DNA from: Crocosphaera sp.
GTDB lineage: Bacteria > Cyanobacteriota > Cyanobacteriia > Cyanobacteriales > Microcystaceae
Length of the DNA stretch: 37,515 nucleotides
Assembly: GCA_030065735.1 (NCBI GenBank)
Contig: JASJDD010000007.1
Span: forward strand, 1 to 37,515
Reading direction: 5' to 3'
Every line of letters begins with the position of its first letter. Position 1 is the first letter of the stretch. Positions 16,757 through 23,525 of this stretch are shown one piece after another. The position numbers and the translations under genes were made by a program. The notes below the pieces were generated by a model that was given only the letters and a program-made list of their open reading frames with translations, was not told the origin of the DNA and ran no database searches.

Positions 16757-19700
16757 ATGATACAGCAATGGGAAGCGTTAATTGTTGGGATTGATGACTA
16801 TCCTATTTACACAACGTTACATAATTTAACGGTAGCAAGAAAGGATGCAGAAGATGTTGCAAAGCAGTTAGAAAGTTATGGTTATGAAACGTTTCGTATT
16901 CAACGTTTACCCCAACAACCTTATCAAAAAGGAGAAGACCCTAATATTAGCAGATTAGGGGTAAAATTAGAGGAGTTAAAAGATAAAATTAAACATCTTT
17001 TTAACCCTCCTTCTCAACAGGAAATCCCTGATCTTGCTTTATTTTATTTTTCGGGTCATGGATGGCGTAAAATTATTGATGAGAAAGAAGATACTTGTTT
17101 AGCAACTAGCGATGTTTTTCCCAATGCAGAAATTTACGGAATTTCTCTGAGTTGGTTGGGGAAACAAATACAAAAAAGTCCAGTAAAAAAGATAATTATT
17201 TGGTTGGATTGTTGTTTTAGTGGAGAACTGATTAATTATCTTCCTGAGAATAAAGATTATTGTTTGATTACTGCGACGCGATCGTTTGAAACTGGGTTAG
17301 AAATTAGTTATGAACAAGGATTATTTACTCAAACCTTATTAGAGGGTTTAAATCCTGAAAACTATGCTGATGGAATTGTTGATAGTTATAAGTTAAAAGA
17401 ATTTATTGAAAAGAAAATGGCGCAAACCTCTCAGCGTCCTTTAATTGAAAATTCTCCAGGATCTATTTTACTAACCACTCGTTATACCTTAGCTAATTTT
17501 AAAGATGAATGTCCTTATCGTTCTTTGTCTTATTTTACGGAAACTAGAGAAGATGCAGAGGTATTTTATGGACGTTCTAAAATTACGAATTATTTAATTA
17601 ATCGTCTTCAAAAAGATAGATTTATCTGTGTTTTAGGAGCTTCTGGAAGTGGTAAATCATCATTATTACGGGCAGGTTTATTATATCAATTAAAGTTGGG
17701 TCAAATGATACCAGGAAGCAATTTATGGACATATTTAACACCATTTTCTCCCACAGAAAAACCATTACAACAGTTAAAAAAAGTAGGTTGGGTTGAGCAA
17801 ACGAAACCCAACTTCATGAAGTCAGAAGTTAGAACTCAGAAGTCAGAAGTCAGCACTTCGACAAGCTCAGTGACCAGTCAGAAGTCAGAAGTAGGGATAA
17901 ATAAAGAAATCAAAATTATCATGATCATTGATCAGTTTGAAGAATGCTTTACCATGTGTGATGAAAGCACCCGTGAAGCATTTTTTAAACAGTTAATTGA
18001 GTTATTGAATGATTATCCTAACCTTCATATTATTCTCGGAATGCGGTCAGATTTTCGGGGACGGTTACGGGAACATAAAAACTTAATTGATTGTTTGAAT
18101 AAACCTTATATTAATATTGAACATTTAAACCACGAAGAAATTGAAGAAGCGATCGCAAAACCGGCTGAAAAATCAGGAGTTTTGATAGAAAGTAGTTTAA
18201 AACAACAGTTAATTAACGATGTAGAAGATTATCCAGGAAGTTTGCCCTTACTGGAATATACCTTAACTCAACTGTGGCAAGAAACCAGACATCAAGGCGA
18301 ACGGTTTTTAACCCTGAAAACCTATCAAGACTTAGGGGGAATCGAAGGAACCTTAGAAAAACGCGCCAATGAAGTGTATGACAGTTTAGATAAAAAAGAA
18401 AAAGAAATCGCTCAACGAATCTTTTTAGAACTAACTCAAGTTGGGGATACCTTTGATACTCGCAGACGAGTTTATCTCCATGATTTAATCAACTCTCATC
18501 ATGGTTTAAAACAGTTAGATGAAGTTACCCAAAAATTAGCCAATGAAGAAAATCGTCTTGTTACGAGAACTGAGGTAGATACAGAGAAACAGGGAGATAC
18601 TCCGAACTCAGGGTCCATACTAATCGATGTGGTTCATGAAGCGTTGATCAGAAATTGGGGAAAATTGCGAGAATGGAAAGATAAGTATCAAGAAGCGATG
18701 GTTATTGAAAGAAAAATCGAATCATCTGCAAAGGAATGGCAAAATAAAGCCCAAAAATCTGACTATTTGTTGCAGGAGTCCCAGTTAGCAGAGGCAAAAG
18801 AATATCTGAAGAACTATGGTAGTTTGGGGATGTTGGATGGTATTGCTGAAGACTATATTCAGCAAAGCATCACCCAAGATAAGCAAAACCGTCTCCGTCG
18901 TAGGTTGGTGGTTGGGGGGTTTATTGGGGTAGTGTTACTTGGTAGTCTCACATCCACGTTTTTTGGTATCCAGTCTCGGAAAATGGCCAAAGTTGCCACA
19001 TTGAAAGAACAAGCAGCAAGGGTTAAGAACTTGCTTACCGTTGAACCCTTAGAAGCTTTATTGTTGGCCATTGGGACAACAGGAGAGAATGCAATCGCTT
19101 GGCAAGTTCCCAAAATATTACCTGAAGTGCGATCGAGTTTGTATGCTGCTATTGATCAGGTGAGGGAACGGAATACCCTTGAAGGTCATCAAAGTCCTGT
19201 CAGGAGTGTGGCTATCAGTGAGGATGGAGCGACCATTGTTTCTGCAAGTTATGACAACACCGTTAAAGTTTGGGATCGACAGGGCAAACTTCTCCATACC
19301 TTTGAAGGTCATCAAGAACCTGTCGAGAGTGTAGCCATCAGTAAGGATGGAGAGATCATTGTTTCTGGAAGTTATGACAACACCGTTAAAGTTTGGAATA
19401 GAGAGGGTACACTTGTTCAGACTTTATCAGATCATAAAGATCGTATCTCTAGTGTGGCCATCAGTAAGGATGGAGAGACCATTGTTTCTGGAAGTTATGA
19501 CAACACCGTTAAAATTTGGAATAGAGAGGGCAAACTTCTCCATACCTTTGAAGGTCATCAAGAGTCTGTCGAGAGTGTGGCCATCAGTAAGGATGGAGAG
19601 ACCATTGTTTCTGGAAGTTATGACAACACCATTAAAGTTTGGAATAGAGAGGGTATACTTGTTCAGACATTATCAAATCATAAAGATCGTGTCTCTAGTG

Positions 19701-20845
19701 TGGCCATCAGTAACGATGGAGAGACCATTATTTCTGGGAGTTATGACAACACTATCAAAGTCTGGGATCGACAGGGTACACTTCTCCATACCTATGTACC
19801 AGGTAATATATTCGGTTCTGGATATAATGTAACAAGCGTGAGTATCAGTGCAGATGGGAAAACTATTGTCTCTGGGAATGACAAGATAGTCAAAGTCTGG
19901 GATCGACAGGGTAGACTTCTCCGTACCTTAGAAGATCATCAACCTTCTCTCAGGAATGTGATTATTAGTGAGAATGGAGAAACCATTATTTCTAAGATTG
20001 ACAGTAAAACCTTCGAAGTGCGGGATCGACAGGGGAGGCACCTGGATACTTTAGGAGGTGTCACAAGTGTAGCTCTCAGTAAAGATGGACAAATCATTGT
20101 TACTGGGAGTTTTGACGGCGCAGTCAAAGTCTGGGATCGACAGGGTAAACTCCAGTATGCTCTAGAAGGTCATCAAGGTTATGTCTATAGTGTGGCTATC
20201 AGTAAAGATAGACAAACCATCGTTTCTGCAAGTGAAGATAATACCGTCAAAGTCTGGGATCGACAGGGTACACTTCTCCATACCTTAGAAGGTCATCAAG
20301 AGTCTGTCGGGAGTGTGGCCATTAGTGAGGATGGACAAACAATTATCTCTGGGAGTAATGACAACACCCTCAAAGTTTGGGATCGACAGGGTACGCTTCT
20401 CTATACTCTAGAAGGGCATCAAAATGCTGTTATGAGTGTAGCTATCAATGAAGATGGACAAACAATTATCTCTGGGAGTAATGACAACACCCTCAAAGTC
20501 TGGCGTGGTATTAATGGACACTACTTATTAAAAGTAGGATGTGAAAGATTACAGTATCATCCCGTATTGCTGTCTTTTCCTTCCTCAGACATCAAAGGTG
20601 AGGAGAAACGGGAAGCAGAAACCGCCGAAAAAGCAGCCGAAACTTGCTTAAACTATGGGGGTTGGAGTAATGAAGAAAAGGCAGAGTTTTTAGTGAGAAA
20701 AAGTTTTGCTATTGCTGAGGAAACACAAGATATTAAAGCAGCTAACCGTAAGTTAAAACAGGCTAAAAAATTAGATAACAACATCGATATAAAATCATTA
20801 CAACAAGAAGTTAAACAGTTAGCTGAATCTATATTAGTTAAATAA
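16757..20845 (+). CDS. caspase-like peptidase - nSTAND NTPase - transmembrane - WD40 repeat protein
   Basis: A 1362-aa modular protein. Residues 1-240 form a C14 caspase-like domain with the catalytic dyad His101 (YFSGHG) and Cys153 (WLDCCFSG). A STAND-type NTPase follows, with Walker A GASGSGKSS (Lys300) and Walker B IIMIIDQFEE (Asp392), then helical regions to about 700. One membrane helix (LVVGGFIGVVLLGSLTSTFFG, about 716-737) after RLRRR predicts N-terminus in the cytoplasm. Then comes the usual linker (LTVEPLEALLLAIGTTG) and 11 WD40-like repeats (about 808-1252), several nearly identical in DNA; repeats 6-8 are degenerate. A charged helical tail ends it. A dispersed repeat lies in frame at residues 354-379. 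Such proteins are regarded as conflict or programmed-death switches; the trigger here is unknown. Confidence 0.9.
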   Translation: MIQQWEALIVGIDDYPIYTTLHNLTVARKDAEDVAKQLESYGYETFRIQRLPQQPYQKGEDPNISRLGVKLEELKDKIKHLFNPPSQQEIPDLALFYFSGHGWRKIIDEKEDTCLATSDVFPNAEIYGISLSWLGKQIQKSPVKKIIIWLDCCFSGELINYLPENKDYCLITATRSFETGLEISYEQGLFTQTLLEGLNPENYADGIVDSYKLKEFIEKKMAQTSQRPLIENSPGSILLTTRYTLANFKDECPYRSLSYFTETREDAEVFYGRSKITNYLINRLQKDRFICVLGASGSGKSSLLRAGLLYQLKLGQMIPGSNLWTYLTPFSPTEKPLQQLKKVGWVEQTKPNFMKSEVRTQKSEVSTSTSSVTSQKSEVGINKEIKIIMIIDQFEECFTMCDESTREAFFKQLIELLNDYPNLHIILGMRSDFRGRLREHKNLIDCLNKPYINIEHLNHEEIEEAIAKPAEKSGVLIESSLKQQLINDVEDYPGSLPLLEYTLTQLWQETRHQGERFLTLKTYQDLGGIEGTLEKRANEVYDSLDKKEKEIAQRIFLELTQVGDTFDTRRRVYLHDLINSHHGLKQLDEVTQKLANEENRLVTRTEVDTEKQGDTPNSGSILIDVVHEALIRNWGKLREWKDKYQEAMVIERKIESSAKEWQNKAQKSDYLLQESQLAEAKEYLKNYGSLGMLDGIAEDYIQQSITQDKQNRLRRRLVVGGFIGVVLLGSLTSTFFGIQSRKMAKVATLKEQAARVKNLLTVEPLEALLLAIGTTGENAIAWQVPKILPEVRSSLYAAIDQVRERNTLEGHQSPVRSVAISEDGATIVSASYDNTVKVWDRQGKLLHTFEGHQEPVESVAISKDGEIIVSGSYDNTVKVWNREGTLVQTLSDHKDRISSVAISKDGETIVSGSYDNTVKIWNREGKLLHTFEGHQESVESVAISKDGETIVSGSYDNTIKVWNREGILVQTLSNHKDRVSSVAISNDGETIISGSYDNTIKVWDRQGTLLHTYVPGNIFGSGYNVTSVSISADGKTIVSGNDKIVKVWDRQGRLLRTLEDHQPSLRNVIISENGETIISKIDSKTFEVRDRQGRHLDTLGGVTSVALSKDGQIIVTGSFDGAVKVWDRQGKLQYALEGHQGYVYSVAISKDRQTIVSASEDNTVKVWDRQGTLLHTLEGHQESVGSVAISEDGQTIISGSNDNTLKVWDRQGTLLYTLEGHQNAVMSVAINEDGQTIISGSNDNTLKVWRGINGHYLLKVGCERLQYHPVLLSFPSSDIKGEEKREAETAEKAAETCLNYGGWSNEEKAEFLVRKSFAIAEETQDIKAANRKLKQAKKLDNNIDIKSLQQEVKQLAESILVK
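17818..17892 (+). repeat. dispersed GAAGTCAGAAGT repeat inserted in frame in the caspase-STAND gene
   Basis: Four GAAGTCAGAAGT-type units and the motif CTTCGACAAGCTCAGTGACC lie inside the coding sequence and keep it open, encoding KSEVRTQKSEVSTSTSSVTS and onward. They fall between Walker A (Lys300) and Walker B (Asp392). The same sequence is intergenic at 10224-10290, 29582-29629 and 36571-36658. Confidence 0.85.
19170..20520 (+). repeat. tandem WD40-coding DNA repeats
   Basis: Eleven units of mostly about 123 bp, each with GATGGAGAGACCATTGTTTC or a close variant and TATGACAACACC. Units 2 and 4, and 3 and 5, are especially alike, indicating recent duplication of a two-unit block. A 161-codon ORF in another frame (19347-19832) is a by-product of the repeats. 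Confidence 0.85.
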
Positions 20846-21085
20846 GCAAAACAATTAATTTCAGAGGAGAAGAGTGATAATATAAACCGTAATGAGTAAT
20901 TTTATAATTAATAATTAAATCACGTTCCTATGGTATGTTATGGTTGCTCAATTGAGCAATAAAAAGCTATATAGCAGTTCCCATACTGGTGAAGTACAGA
21001 AGTTATCCCTTTGAGGCAGGAGGCAGGGGGCAGGAGGCAGGTGTTAGGTGTACCTCATGAGTCCGAGAAACGCTATAATACTAAA
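20846..21085 (+). other. intergenic region with palindrome and GGCAGGAGGCAGG repeats
   Basis: Holds a perfect 16-bp palindrome TTGCTCAATTGAGCAA (20944-20959), an AGCAGTTCCCATACTGGTG motif of a kind often repeated in cyanobacterial genomes, and a GCAGGAGGCAGGGGGCAGG block (21016-21040). TATAAT at 21074-21079 lies only 6 nt before the DUF6888 start codon, so it cannot serve that ATG unless transcription starts at or past it. Confidence 0.5.
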
Positions 21086-21268
21086 ATGCCCACAGAAAAA
21101 CAAGCTATAACCTGTCTAGAAATTTGTCATCGATTGTCAAATTTATTACAACCTATTTATGTTTTTCGTTATGATAACACTTTTCAAACTGTGTACATCT
21201 TAGCAGGAGAAACAGAAACCATAGAAATACTTGTTTATGCAAATGGAAATTGGAGATTTGTATCGTGA
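21086..21268 (+). CDS. DUF6888 family protein
   Basis: A 60-aa protein beginning MPTEKQAITCLEICHRLSNL and containing PIYVFRYDNTFQTVYILAGE. I recognise the cyanobacterial family DUF6888. An in-frame start at 21011 would only add residues encoded by a dispersed repeat, so the ATG at 21086 is preferred. The last codons overlap the next gene as GTGA, meaning its start and this stop share bases. Paired with a DUF6887 gene, an arrangement suggestive of a toxin-antitoxin-like or otherwise obligate pair. The function is not known. Confidence 0.65.
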   Translation: MPTEKQAITCLEICHRLSNLLQPIYVFRYDNTFQTVYILAGETETIEILVYANGNWRFVS

Positions 21269-21468
21269 AAAATTTTGAACAAATGACAACTCAAGAATTA
21301 CGAGACTATATCCGTAAAAATCCCACAGATGCAGAAGCTATTAGAGTTAGAATGAAACAAATAGAAAGCGATCCAAAAGCGGTTACTATCAACTATGGAA
21401 CCCCTGGAAACGAAATAGAAACCATCTTGTCTCAGACTAATAATAAAATACCCAAAAATAATAGTTAA
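21265..21468 (+). CDS. DUF6887 family protein
   Basis: A 67-aa protein starting with GTG (MKNFEQMTTQELRDYIRKNP) at 21265, overlapping the upstream stop by 4 bp, which indicates translational coupling. The helical N-terminus MTTQELRDYIRKN and the DAEAIRVRMKQI segment fit family DUF6887, usually found directly next to DUF6888. The C-terminal 30 residues are polar and probably disordered. No membrane segment or catalytic motif. A TTG at 21250 also opens the frame, but the GTGA overlap is the more natural start. Confidence 0.65.
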   Translation: MKNFEQMTTQELRDYIRKNPTDAEAIRVRMKQIESDPKAVTINYGTPGNEIETILSQTNNKIPKNNS

Positions 21469-21483
21469 CAGGAAAGAAAACAA

Positions 21484-21545
21484 AAGAATTACGAGACTAT
21501 ATCCGTAAACAAAGAGTTCTCATTTCTAACTTCTCGTTGAAATGA
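21484..21545 (+). pseudogene. partial duplicate of the DUF6887 gene 5' part
   Basis: The 26 bp at 21484-21509 repeat 21293-21318 exactly, encoding KELRDYIRK. The frame then runs into QRVLISNFSLK and stops. The copy lacks a start codon. It merges with an inverted repeat GTTCTCATTT/AAATGAGAAC (21516-21549) that may act as a hairpin after the gene pair. Confidence 0.65.
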
Positions 21546-21588
21546 GAACCCTTGATTGACTCGGAGTCAAAACTCCCTTACAATTTAA

Positions 21589-21744
21589 TTAAAGACTATA
21601 GTAGCTTTTTTCAGCTTCTAGTTGTTGAACTAAACTACTTTGTCCTTTCGCTCTGGCAACTTGTAAACGATGCTCTAAGCTTTTCAAGATGTTAGCACGA
21701 TGAAGACGAGCGACATCACTCAAATGTTTTGGATTATTAGTCAT
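21589..21744 (-). CDS. pirA: PirA-like PII-interacting small protein
   Basis: A 51-aa basic helical protein (MTNNPKHLSDVARLHRANIL, then EHRLQVARAKG and LVQQLEAEKSYYSL). Length and the LHRANI...LEHRLQVARAKG...LEAE pattern fit my memory of PirA, the cyanobacterial protein that binds PII and so keeps PII from activating N-acetylglutamate kinase, limiting arginine synthesis. A full GGAGGTGAG Shine-Dalgarno sits 2-3 nt before the ATG. It is the second gene of a micro-operon, 13 nt after the IF7-like gene. Both stand behind a glutamine riboswitch, which supports a nitrogen-control role. The family call rests on recall, not on a search. Confidence 0.6.
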   Translation of the reverse strand: MTNNPKHLSDVARLHRANILKSLEHRLQVARAKGQSSLVQQLEAEKSYYSL

Positions 21745-21757
21745 GACTCACCTCCAT

Positions 21758-21928
21758 TTATGCTTTCAAAGATTCAACGCTGACACCCATTTCAGATGCA
21801 AGACGATGCAACATGGATAGTTGACGATGTTGCTGCTTGCTGCGATTTTGGGCGACTAAAAAACGAGATTTAGACTGCAAGGTATCTAACTCGTTTAGGT
21901 GAGTACCGGTGTTGTTATTTAAGGGCAT
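21758..21928 (-). CDS. gifA: glutamine synthetase inactivating factor, IF7-like
   Basis: A 56-aa basic protein. Its C-terminal half RQLSMLHRLASEMGVSVE aligns with IF7 of Synechocystis (NRQQSMLSRAAAEIGVEAE as I recall it). Three arginines critical in IF7 (8, 21, 28) have counterparts with the same spacing: Arg22, Arg35 and Arg42. IF7 binds and inhibits type I glutamine synthetase when nitrogen is plentiful. The ATG has a GAAGGAGGCG Shine-Dalgarno. First gene of a two-gene operon with the PirA-like gene, directly downstream of a glutamine aptamer. The tail after the homology is shorter than in IF7. Too short for usual ORF cut-offs. Confidence 0.7.
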   Translation of the reverse strand: MPLNNNTGTHLNELDTLQSKSRFLVAQNRSKQQHRQLSMLHRLASEMGVSVESLKA

Positions 21929-21930
21929 AA

Positions 21931-21966
21931 CGCCTCCTTCTAAATCGTAGTGGATCGAATGAGGCG
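21931..21966 (-). promoter_or_regulatory. Shine-Dalgarno / anti-Shine-Dalgarno pairing
   Basis: The SD of the IF7-like gene (GGAGGCG, 21931-21937) is complementary to CGCCTC at the 3' edge of the glutamine aptamer (21961-21966). Alternative pairing could hide the SD without ligand and free it when the aptamer folds. This is an inference from complementarity. Confidence 0.5.
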
Positions 21967-22024
21967 CGTTCCTTCGGGATTAGTTTCCCTACTTCCGTCT
22001 GTTGATCACAACAGATGAACGATT
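21961..22024 (-). ncRNA. glutamine riboswitch (glnA / Downstream-peptide type)
   Basis: Minus-strand RNA contains the hallmark blocks in order: ATCGTTCATC (22014-22023), hairpin CTGTTG-TGAT-CAACAG, GACGGAAGTAGG (21988-21999), a small GGG/CCC stem, and CGAAGGAACGCGCC (21963-21976). P1 forms between CGTTC and GAACG. This is the conserved core of the cyanobacterial glutamine aptamer, which in Synechocystis lies before gifB and raises expression when glutamine is abundant. It ends about 33 nt before the IF7-like start codon. Confidence 0.85.
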
Positions 22025-22035
22025 TATCCTGTTAT

Positions 22036-22049
22036 GTTCATATCCTAAC
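22036..22049 (-). promoter_or_regulatory. NtcA-like site and -10 box of the gif/pir micro-operon
   Basis: GTTAGGATATGAAC fits the loose NtcA pattern GT-N10-AC. It overlaps TAGGAT, a plausible -10 box (TAN3T) whose transcript would start just ahead of the aptamer. A site over the -10 would repress, as known for NtcA on gif genes. It lies in the 46-nt gap after the upstream 144-aa gene. Confidence 0.45.
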
Positions 22050-22070
22050 ATTTTTTTTAATCAGTGGCTA

Positions 22071-22505
22071 CTATTTCGCTTTAAGAAAAGGAGAGTCCCC
22101 TGATTTATCAGGATGAAGATGTTGGAGCAGAAAATCAACGGTGGTTTGGTTGAGCCAACCTTTGAAGACCGCTAAGGCCCCTATTCTCATCCACATTCGT
22201 CCTTTTCCTTGTTCTGCTAGAATCGCACGAAGTTGATGGTCATCGATTAACCCAGCTTCCTTTAGATAATACCCTAAAGATTGGGGAGTGTCTTCCTGAG
22301 CTTGTTGGAGGACTTTTTCCCATTCTTCAGCGAAAAAATCGGCGGTTCGTTGTTTGATCCAACCTTTTTCGGCTAAAATTTCTCCTAGACGGCGTTGGGG
22401 AGTCCTCTTTTGTTCCTTTAGTGCTGTCTCAACCTGATAAGGGGTGATCAGTTTGGCTTCTTGTAAAATGGTTCCCAGGCGTTGTTTAGATTGTACCTTA
22501 ACCAT
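22071..22505 (-). CDS. MshEN-like (GspE N-terminal) repeat protein, candidate c-di-GMP binder
   Basis: A 144-aa soluble protein built from four related 24-residue motifs: RLGTILQEAKLITPYQVETA (9-28), RLGEILAEKGWIKQRTADFF (39-58), SLGYYLKEAGLIDDHQLRAI (76-95) and RIGALAVFKGWLNQTTVDFL (107-126). The pattern R-L-G-x2-L-x3-G-(L/I) is that of MshEN domains, two motifs per domain, found at the N-terminus of PilB/GspE ATPases and known to bind cyclic di-GMP. Here they stand alone without an ATPase. Ligand binding is an inference. Start supported by GAGGGAGGAG upstream. Confidence 0.65.
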   Translation of the reverse strand: MVKVQSKQRLGTILQEAKLITPYQVETALKEQKRTPQRRLGEILAEKGWIKQRTADFFAEEWEKVLQQAQEDTPQSLGYYLKEAGLIDDHQLRAILAEQGKGRMWMRIGALAVFKGWLNQTTVDFLLQHLHPDKSGDSPFLKAK

Positions 22506-22590
22506 GAAAACTCCTCCCTCTGAGTAATTTTACGTCTTTGCCCTATTATTCCCAAATTTTTCTAGTTAGTTTCACGGAGAAGAAAATTTT

Positions 22591-23151
22591 TTAGAGGTTA
22601 CAGACGAGAGATGTTTGAGCAGCATCTAGCTCTTGACAAATAAACTTTTTAATGCACTGTAGCACATCAAAGCCACCGTCTTTTAACCACTGGGGTGCAT
22701 TGTCGTCTCTTTGGACGTTATACACACAATCAGCGCGAATTGTCCATTGTGCAATTTTCTCGGCTTTTTCTTCTGTAATTCCTCGAGAAACTAGTTGTTC
22801 TTTTAACCAGTCTCGACTACTACTGGTAAGAAAAATTACGCGAATTGAACAGTGTTTAACATATTTTTCTTGAGGAGTTCCAAAGGATAAAATTCCCACT
22901 AATAAATATAAAAATTCACGAGAAACAAAATCCAAAGGATGCTCTTCTAAAGCTAGAGTAAAATCTGTTATGGAAATATCACAACTATCCTCACGACAAC
23001 GAGCATTCAGATTAGCATCGATTACCGCGATCGCTTTATTAATTAAATCTTGAACTTCCTTTGTTTCAGGGGATAGTTCTTCAAAAAAAGTAAAAGCATT
23101 TTCCAATACTTGATTAATAATATCTCTGGGTAATTCTACAAAGCTCATCAT
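22591..23151 (-). CDS. conserved-looking protein of unknown function
   Basis: A 186-aa soluble protein, mostly helical and acidic in its first half (ELPRDIINQVLENAFTFFEE), with a hydrophobic patch FLYLLVGILSFG (about 80-91) and a mixed C-terminal region including WTIRADCVYNVQRDDNAPQW. Six cysteines (CREDSC; C101, C137, C164, C171, C184) are more than usual for a cytoplasmic protein, but no metal-binding spacing is convincing. I do not recognise it. Codirectional with the MshEN-like gene 85 nt downstream; possibly separate transcripts. Confidence 0.6.
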   Translation of the reverse strand: MMSFVELPRDIINQVLENAFTFFEELSPETKEVQDLINKAIAVIDANLNARCREDSCDISITDFTLALEEHPLDFVSREFLYLLVGILSFGTPQEKYVKHCSIRVIFLTSSSRDWLKEQLVSRGITEEKAEKIAQWTIRADCVYNVQRDDNAPQWLKDGGFDVLQCIKKFICQELDAAQTSLVCNL

Positions 23152-23525
23152 CGCCTTTTACCTACTTTATTGTTTGATTGATAAGAATCTTGATGCTTCT
23201 CACTTATCAGTATAAACCTAATTCTTTTTAACTGTATTGATTTTTGATGATCATTGCTTGAAGATAATCAATCTTAATTTTTTCTTAATATATTGATATA
23301 TCATAATTATTCCTTTTTTTCAAGACAGATTAAGTTAATTTTTTTAAAAAAAAGATAAAAAAATCAAATCACTGTTAATATGGATACCAAAAAAGGTTAT
23401 GATATTTTGACCTTGGAAAATCTCTTAAGCATCAAAAATTTTTTTAGCTTGACAATGTGCTTGTTGTTACTGAAATGTTTTAAAATAAGAGAGCAAAAAT
23501 TAGCAGTAATCATTGTAACTATCTT
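23152..23525 (+). other. AT-rich divergent intergenic region upstream of egtD
   Basis: About 370 bp between divergent genes. TTGACA occurs at 23450-23455, but no well-spaced -10 box follows it. Long A and T runs are frequent. No RNA element, repeat family member or hidden ORF was recognised. Confidence 0.4.

Noticed and set aside
19347..19832. 161-codon ORF in a second frame of the WD40 region
   Set aside because: It is generated by the repetitive DNA of the in-frame propeller units and has its own internal repeats only for that reason.
21051..21075. Hammerhead-ribozyme-like string CATGAGTCCGAGAAAC near the DUF6888 gene
   Set aside because: The CUGAUGA core reads CTCATGA and stem II is missing, so it cannot fold as a hammerhead.
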